Assembly: GCA_964614375.1 (NCBI GenBank)
Contig: CAZTLI010000050.1
Coordinates: 1 to 18,595 of the forward strand
Length of the DNA: 18,595 nucleotides
Direction of reading: 5' to 3'
Origin: CAZTLI01 sp964614375
GTDB taxonomy: Bacteria; Chloroflexota; Anaerolineae; Aggregatilineales; Phototrophicaceae
Of this stretch, positions 1 to 7,200 are shown piece by piece. Numbering within the stretch: position 1 is the stretch's first letter; each line of letters starts with the position of its first letter. The position numbers and the translations under genes were made by a program. The notes beneath the pieces are model-generated. The model was not told where the DNA came from. It saw only the letters and a list, made by a program, of their open reading frames with translations, and made no database searches.

Positions 1-281
1 GTCTGATAGGCGACATCGGCTTCATCAGACAGGATGATGACCGGTACAAGCGGCGCGCGCCGTTTCATTTCGCGCACATAATCGGCGATATTCTCACTTT
101 CCACCTTGTCGTGAATCATGACAATATCGAACCCATGTTCTTGTAGGCGTTCCAATGCCTGCTGTGGATTATCGACTGGATGCACATTGTAGGCATCGGG
201 AGTCAACAGATTAAGCCATGTTGGTGTGACTGAACTGACGATGAGGATTTCGCTTTGTTTGACTATTGAAGGTATGGTCAT
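1..281 (-). CDS. Receiver-like (CheY-fold) protein, N-terminal part, degenerate
   Basis: The reading frame starts at an ATG at 281 and runs off the left edge after 93 codons. The translation has the alternating strand/helix pattern of a response-regulator receiver: a first strand EILIVSS (residues 11-17), a second-helix segment NPQQALERLQEHG, a third strand FDIVMIHD (51-58) and a fourth strand PVIILSD (80-86). In typical receivers the first strand ends in an acidic pair and the third strand ends in the phosphoacceptor Asp. Here those positions are Ser16-Ser17 and His57, with Asp58 one residue late. The fourth-strand Ser/Thr position is kept as Ser85. It is therefore probably a pseudo-receiver, or the N-terminus of a larger regulator whose output domain lies outside the window. 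The ATG has only a weak upstream GGGA-like ribosome site. It points away from the FHA gene, so the two are divergent. Confidence 0.6.
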   Translation of the reverse strand, partial: MTIPSIVKQSEILIVSSVTPTWLNLLTPDAYNVHPVDNPQQALERLQEHGFDIVMIHDKVESENIADYVREMKRRAPLVPVIILSDEADVAYQ

Positions 282-636
282 CGTATGTGTCCCGTATCAT
301 TCCCCGTTTTCTGGTTGATTGTCATGTATGCCGATGGAGGTGCGCTGCTTGCTGTAGAGCCTCAAAATCGGTGACAATTTGTGCGCTGTGTGAGCATGAG
401 GTCTCATATCACAGCACCCCTATTGGTAAGAGGTGTTGGATGTTGGCCTGATTGTTCGATACTGTCGCGTCCTGTGGCGCACTCCCTATTATAATATAGT
501 TTAGGGGTTGGTGGGTGTGTGCGCTCAAATTTTTACATTTTCATCAAAGTTCTATTATCATGGATTTTGGCTTCTGATGCAAAAATGTACTATACTACAC
601 ATTGTCGCAATGCAGGAGAGGTGAAGGATACGGGTT
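282..636. other. Divergent intergenic region
   Basis: This 355-bp gap lies between the divergent receiver-like gene and the FHA gene. I see no convincing gene in it: a 61-codon plus-strand frame at 266-451 has no ribosome site and no recognisable protein character. It contains an AT-rich patch around 488-499 that reads as TATAAT on both strands, but no matching -35 at the right spacing. A better promoter lies at 567-596. Confidence 0.5.
567..596 (+). promoter_or_regulatory. Putative sigma-70-type promoter of the FHA gene
   Basis: TTGGCT at 567-572 and TATACT at 591-596 are separated by 18 bp. Transcription would start near 603, about 34 bp before the FHA start codon. The match is by eye to the housekeeping consensus only. 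Confidence 0.45.
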
Positions 637-1074
637 ATGTTTGGGAAGACACGGCAATTACGCGGTGGACAGGAAGGGACAGATATTGCAGTCCGTGAGG
701 TCGAAGCCTTTGACCGCACGATGCCACAGCCCTGGCGTATCCTGCTGCGGATTATGCACGTCCAGGTATGCCAGATTTTTAATCTGACAGGTCGGGTCAT
801 AATTGGGCGTACTCATGATGATTCGGATCGACCTGATATTGATTTGCAACCGTTTAAGGCGTTTGAGATGGCGGTGTCGCGGCAGCATCTTGAATTATCG
901 CTGCAAGACAATGCTGTCGTCGCAAAAGATTGTAGTTCGCAGGGTACATGGCTGAATGGCAACTTGATGGAACCGGGTCGTCAATACCCGCTGCGTCATG
1001 GCGATAAGGTCAAACTCGGTCTTATGATGGTACAAATTGAATTCTTGATGAATCCTTTTGATATGCGGGTCTAA
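637..1074 (+). CDS. Stand-alone FHA-domain protein
   Basis: A 145-residue protein made almost entirely of one forkhead-associated domain, which binds phosphothreonine peptides. The diagnostic residues are all present: GRT at 57-59, the SRQH motif at 81-84, and Asn107-Gly108 in GTWLNG, followed by LRHGDKVKLG at 119-128. The binding pocket therefore looks functional. About 45 N-terminal residues (MFGKTRQLRGGQ...) are outside the domain, and there is no membrane segment, signal peptide or second catalytic domain. The start is supported by AAGGA at 624-628, eight bases before the ATG. It is monocistronic: promoter-like elements lie upstream and a hairpin with a T-run follows at 1102-1131. FHA proteins usually act with Ser/Thr kinases. 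None is in the window, although two kinase-like enzymes of other families sit at the far end. The specific role is unknown. Confidence 0.88.
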   Translation: MFGKTRQLRGGQEGTDIAVREVEAFDRTMPQPWRILLRIMHVQVCQIFNLTGRVIIGRTHDDSDRPDIDLQPFKAFEMAVSRQHLELSLQDNAVVAKDCSSQGTWLNGNLMEPGRQYPLRHGDKVKLGLMMVQIEFLMNPFDMRV

Positions 1075-1101
1075 TTAGCGATAGCTGCTAATTCAAAAAG
1101 T

Positions 1102-1131
1102 AGAGGGTATCCGGTAGGATGCTCTTTTTTT
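1102..1131 (+). terminator. Intrinsic terminator of the FHA gene
   Basis: AGAG (1102-1105) pairs with CTCT (1122-1125) and ATCC with GGAT, around a GGTA loop. There is a small internal mismatch. The hairpin runs directly into eight T's at 1124-1131. It begins 27 bp after the FHA stop codon. Confidence 0.65.
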
Positions 1132-1158
1132 GATTCCGGGACGCCACAGGCAAAGCAA

Positions 1159-1201
1159 AACCCCGATGGCCTGAGAACGGTTTCCCGGCTGCATCGGGGT
1201 T
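1159..1201. terminator. Bidirectional terminator between convergent genes
   Basis: A perfect 10-bp inverted repeat, AACCCCGATG (1159-1168) and CATCGGGGTT (1192-1201), with a 23-base loop. Read on the minus strand, the second arm ends in TTTT followed by GCTTTG, which is reasonable for ending the giant surface-protein transcript 67 bp past its stop. Read on the plus strand it is followed by GGCTTTT, so it could back up the FHA terminator. Confidence 0.6.
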
Positions 1202-1267
1202 GGCTTTTGGATGTGGCTGTGGGAGGGAGGCGGTGTGTGCCTCCCTCATCGTATATTTAGACCAGAA

Positions 1268-4200
1268 CTAGTGTTCGTCCTGTGGCCGTCGTACCCTGCG
1301 GATGAACCGGCCTGCGGCGAAGGCGGTCAACAACCCTGCCAGTAGGAAGATTATTGGACGCCATGCACTCCACGGTGATTGACCTGTTTGTGGCAGGACG
1401 CTCACACTGAGGACGCGCGTGTTGGCACACAGGGTATCGGCAACGTCGGTTGTGCAAGCGATGTTCAACAGGACAAACGGCGCCTGGACGCTGTCACGGA
1501 TGCGGGTTTCGATGGTCAATGTCACCGATTGTCCCTGACCGAGGAAGAACGGTGCCAATGAGACCGTCTGCCCGCTGACAGTGGGTGAACCAAAGCTGGC
1601 GGATGCGGACAGGATTTCGAATTCTGCTGGAACATCATCCGTCAGACCGATAGCGGCGATGGGCTGGTCACTGTTGTTGCTGATGGTGATCGTGAAGGTG
1701 ACATTTTCGCCCGTGCCAGCAAACGGTGGTGAAGCGGTCTTGACGATTGTCGCTGTGCCATTGCTCACACTGGCGGATGCAACCGTGGTTGGATTATCCA
1801 CTGTTGGGACACCGCGTGACCATGTGGCTTGATTCGAATTCGCTGTCGCATCCAATGCGCCATCGCCATCGCTATCATACTCAGCATTGGAGATGTTGGT
1901 GGCGCTGTTGATGCCATCTGGCACCTGTGTGCGGAAGGACACGATCAGCGGATTCACGGCATCAACCAGTCGAGTCACACCCGGTACAGGTTCTGGCTGG
2001 AGTATACCTTCCCAGACGATCTGATTACCCACCACACCGCAGAAGGTTGTCGTGAGCGCACCACCCGGATTGGTTGTGCAGGTCACTGAACCGGGGATGA
2101 GGGTGAGACCAGCCGGGACGGTATCGGTCACGCGCATCTGAATGGCTGTCGGGCCATTGTTCGTCCAGAAGAAGCCCCAGCGCAGGACGCTGTTGCCTTC
2201 GTCCGTGACGGCCTTGAAGCCAAATGGCGGGTCGAACAGTGAGCCAGTGACGGTCACGTCAGCCGTATCGGTATCGGTGACGGGTGTCCCGCCCGGTGTT
2301 GATGTGCCATTCGCTGTCACGGTGTTGGTGAAGTTGGCGGTCACATTCGGTTCTGAACAGGTGTAGCTGACACTCGCGCCGACGGCGATAGAGGCCAATC
2401 CTGCCTGTGTCGTCTGGTCGGCATCGCAGGCCGCTACGACATCGTTGGTCACGACCACGCCATCAATCTGCTCGTTACCGTTGTTGGTCACGGTGACAGT
2501 GAAGTTGGCAGCCGTCCCCGCGAGGATGGTTTGGGTCGCGGGTGACAGCACCACACTGATAGACGGCGCTGTGACGGTGACCACGACATCGGCGGAGTCA
2601 TCATCAGTGACGGTGACATTGCTGCCGTCTGTGGTGATGCCGCTGGCGGTGATGGTATTGGTGAAGTTTGCCACGACGCCCGGTTGTGAACAGCCATAGG
2701 TGGTGCTTGCGCCCGCCGCCAGTAGGCCAATGGCGTTGTCACAGGCGGCGACTGTTGGGTCGGTCACGGTGACATCCAGTTCGACCTCACCGATATTATC
2801 GACAGTGATGGTGTAGTTGGCTGTGCCACCACTGGCGATGGTTTGAACAACCGGGTCTTTGGTGATGGTCAAGCCGGCGACCTGAACGCTGTCGCTGTCG
2901 CTGGCGGTTACTGTTGCGCCGCCACCACCGACAATCGTGCCAACGACATCGGCTGTATTGGTGAAGCCTGTGGTGACACCGGGTTCAGAGCAGCTATAGG
3001 TTTGGCCTGCGCCTGGCGCCAGCGTGCCGACATTGATGCTGCATCCAGTTGCGTTGAGTGCAGTGACGGTTACGTTGTTCAGTTGGGTATCGCCATTGTT
3101 CACCACGACAATCGTGAAGTCTGCATTGCCACCCACCGGTACGACAGGGGCTGTAGCAGTGACGGTGATGGTGATGGATGGGTTGCCAACGGCCAGTGTG
3201 ACATCGGCACTGTCGCTGTCGGTGACGGGTGCGCCACCGCCGGCAGGTGTAGCAGTGACATCAGCCGTATTGGTCAGCGGCGCGACCACGCTCGGGATCA
3301 TACACGGATAGTTGAAGCTGGCGCCTGCCGCGAGTGTGAGGAGCTGCGGGAAGCGTGTCCCATCGGCTTCACAGTCGGACGTGGCATCGCTGTCGGTGAT
3401 GGTCACGTTATCAAGGTCGAACGGCCCGGTGTTGGTCACAGTGATGGTGAAGACTGCGGCGTTACCGGGTATGACAGCCTGTACCGCCGGGGTGATGGTG
3501 ATTTCGATGTCGGGCGGCAGCATGACCACATCGGCGCTGTCGTTAGCGGTGACAGGTGCGCCACTGGCAACATCTTCCGCAGTGACGGTGACGGTGTTGG
3601 TGAAATTGGCGAGTACATTGGTCACGGTACAGGTATAGTTGACCGCATCACCGGGGTTCATCAACGCCAGGCCGGGTTGTGTCGCTTGATCGACTTCACA
3701 ATCGGAGGTCGGGTCGCTGTCCGTGACGACGGCATTTTGCAATGCTGATGGCCCGGTATTGGTCACGGTGATGAAGAAGACCGCTGTCCCATCCAGAGGC
3801 ACATCTTGCGTCGGCGGATTGATGACGATGGAGATTTGTGGCACGTAAACCGTGACACTGACCGTATCGTTGTCGGTGACGGTGGGTGCGCCGTTTTGTG
3901 GCTCGCCGCTGACGGTGATGGTCTTGTCATAGTCAGCAGTGATTGCCGTATCGGTACAGGTGAAGTTGACCACCGCGCTGGGCGCCAGTGTGCCCAGACC
4001 CCGCGCACAATCGCTGACGAAGGGCAGGGTGTTGTTATTGAAGACACTGACATTATCCAGCGCGACGGCGGAACTTGTATTGGTCACCGTCACATCGAAG
4101 GTCGTGTTCGCGCCACTTAAGACCTGCTGCGTCGCGGGTGTGATACTGACGGTGATACCCGGCGCTGTCCCGAAGACAGTGATCGTCACTGTGGCCTGGT

Positions 4201-7200
4201 TGGAAGTCGCACCGCTGTTATCATCCACTGTATAAGTGAAGGTATCTGGCCCGCTGTAGGCGGGATTGGGTGTGTAGGTGATGGTGCCATCGCCGTTGTT
4301 GACGATGCTGCCGTTAGTTGGCCCACCGGTGACAACCACTGTTGTGACATCAATCGTGCCATCGCTGTCGGTATCGTTGACGGTCACGTCGATAGTGACA
4401 GGTGTATCTTCCAGTGTCGTCGCAGAGTCATCAACCGCGACAGGTGACGCATTGACTGTCACGGTGACTGTCGCTTCATTAGAGATTGCGCCGGTGTTAT
4501 CCAGCACCGTGTAGGTGAAGGTATCGACGCCGCTAAAGGCAGCATTGGGTGTGTAGGTTGCCGTGCCATCGCCATTGAACACCACATTACCGTTGGCCGC
4601 CGGTGTACCACCGAGTGCAGTCGAAGTTACATCGATTGTGCCGTCGGCGTCGGTATCGTTGGTGGTGAGGTCGATGATGACCGGAACACCGCTGTCGGCA
4701 GTGGCGCTGTCATCGTTGGCGACAGGCGGGATGTTGTTGAATGTGATTGTCACTGTTGCCACATTGGATACCTGACCATAAATGTCGCTAACCGTATAGG
4801 TGAAGGTATCGGTTGGGCCTGTGAAGCCACCATTGGGTGTGTAGGTGACTGTGCCATCACCATTGCTGACGGCTGTACCGTTGGCAGGTTGGGCCGTAAC
4901 GACGATGCTGGTATTGTCAATACCGCCTATGGCGTCGGTATCGTTGGTCACAACTGTGACGGTCACGGGTACACCCGTAGATGTCGAGCCGTTATCGTCT
5001 ATGGCAACAGGAATATCGTTGACGATGATCGTGACGGTTGCGACATTCGAGACATTGCCATCCACATCTTCGACCGTGTATGTGAATGTCACCGTGCCCG
5101 TAAAGCCAGCGACGGGTGTATAGGTGAACGTGCCATCGCCGTTGTTGACGAGATTACCACTGGCTGGTGGCGCTACGACTGTCGTTGTGGTCGGGTCGAT
5201 GGTGCCGTTGCCCTGCGGGTCGAAATCGTTCGTTATCACATCGAACGTAATCGGTGTGTTGATGGCTGTCACTTCTGTCTCGTCATTCGCAGTGGGCGCA
5301 CCGCCAACAGTGATGGTGACTGTCGCCACATTAGAGGTCGTACCAAGCCCGTCCTCACCCGTATAGGTGAATGTGTCTGTGCCCTCGAAGCCCGGCGGCG
5401 GTGTATAGTCGAACGTACCATCGCCGTTATTGGTAAGGACACTACCGGGGAGCGTGCCGTTGACGACTGCCACTGTATTGGGGACAACACCCGTATCGTT
5501 GGCGACGACATCAATCGTCACCAGTGTATTAATGGGGGTTGTGGCGAAATCGTCCACTGCAATGAGTGTGGCATTTGAATCGACGTTGGTGAATGTGCAG
5601 ACGACATCTTGATTGCTGCCTACGGTAATCTGAACACCGCTTGGAACATTGGTTGTTGAACCGCCTGTACATACGACACCGGATAGTGACCAGTTGGCAG
5701 GTAGTCCGGCAGTGTCTTCAGTGACCGTGTATGTGCCCGGAACAACCGCAAAACCTGTCTGGTTGGTTGGCGGTGAACTGATGATGATGTAGTCGATCTT
5801 GGTATTCGCCCCGCCTACTGCATCGACAGTCAGTTGCCCATCTGTCACCTGAACGCGAGCCGTCGCTGTAGCAATTCGCGTGCCCGGTGTGCCACCGGGG
5901 ACGAAGTTGATGACGTTGACGCCTTCGACATTGACGAGGTGGGTGCTGTTACTGAACAGTACATCGCCGACACTAATCGTCACATCATAGAAGCCGTTGG
6001 GTATGTCACGCAGCCACGTATAGGTCACACCACCAAAGTGCATGTGATTAAAGGTCAATTGTTCTTGTGGGATACCGTCATCGGGCGGTGGGGGCACTGC
6101 GCGCTGTCGGGTGTTATTGTTTGCCGTCGGCACGCCCGTTGCTTGATTCACCCAACCGAAACCGGCTCCGGCAGAGTAGGCCGCACCGCTATCGACAATG
6201 AAGCCCGGTGGCACAGCCGAAGCTGCGGGTTGGAAATTGTAAGCGAATAAGGGTGTTCCGCTTGCGCCATTGTCAACGAGTGAGAAGTTGCCGAAACTGC
6301 CAGTAAAGCTGAACGATTGTGAACTATCCGAGATAGCGTCTTTGATGATGGTGATGCTGCTGGTTGGGTTAGCCGGGTCGAAGTACGTCACAGACGCTGA
6401 CGCAGTATTATTGGTTAAATTAATGTCTGTTCTTGGGTCTGTATCTGTCACAGTACCGGTTACGGTGCGAATACCTTCTGTCGCTGAGGTCATCAGCACG
6501 GTGACAATCACTTCTTGCGATGTGCTCAGGTTGCCGATGGTACAGGTGTAATTCCCACCACCGAATGAACACGATCCCTGTGTTGATGTGATGCCGTCTA
6601 TCGTTACGCTTGCCAGATAGGTGCCCGACAGCGTAATACCCGTAACCGGGATGGTGGTCACATTGCGAACGCGGAAGGTGAATGTCGCCTGGGTATTGAT
6701 GGTCGCCGGGTCGGGCGCTGCCGACGCGGTGACTGTTGGGTCGATTTCTGTGATAACGGGCGCGATATTAAACCACAGCCCGATATTGTCTTGAAAGTCG
6801 AAGTTGCCCGGGACAAAATCCTGTGCCGAGATATAGGCACCCGGAACAATTTCGCCGGCGTTGTTACGGAGCGCGAACATCCGCACACCGCGCATTCCTT
6901 GATTGAATGGGAAGGGTCCCGGTGAAGCACATTGACTCGTGGGTACCGTCGGGAAGCCAGCTTGAAGACAATTATAAGGATCATCTGTACGACGACCACC
7001 TTGTTTAACAGCAAATGTGGTGGCAGGAAATTGCCCGGTTGTCCAGATGCGCTCGCTCGTGTTCGCGGCATCGATTCTGGGTAGAATGGTCTGGTAATAA
7101 AGAGCGCCATGACCGACACCAGCGTTTGGCCCACCACCTGTAATCACATCAAGGCCGACACCGCCTGTACCAGTCCCGTGCCACGCGCCTATTTGCCGTC

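Noticed and set aside
266..451. A 61-codon plus-strand frame in the left intergenic region
   Set aside because: No ribosome site, unnatural Cys/Arg composition, and it overlaps the divergent receiver-like gene's start.
488..499. TATAAT readable on both strands as a divergent -10
   Set aside because: No -35 element at 16-18 bp on either strand.
1268..1400. PEP-CTERM/exosortase signal at the giant protein's C-terminus
   Set aside because: The motif is LPQTG, not PEP, so a sortase is the expected partner.
2843..3748. A 301-codon plus-strand open frame inside the giant gene
   Set aside because: It is antisense to the Thr/Val/Asp-rich repeats, whose codon bias leaves long opposite frames open. 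The protein is low-complexity with no domain.
2246..5572. Regular repeats considered as CRISPR or recent tandem duplication
   Set aside because: Units are about 300 bp, diverged in DNA and in-frame coding. They are protein domain repeats.
4889..5578. A 229-codon plus-strand open frame
   Set aside because: Antisense shadow of the Big_9 repeats; Arg/Cys/His-rich, no ribosome site.
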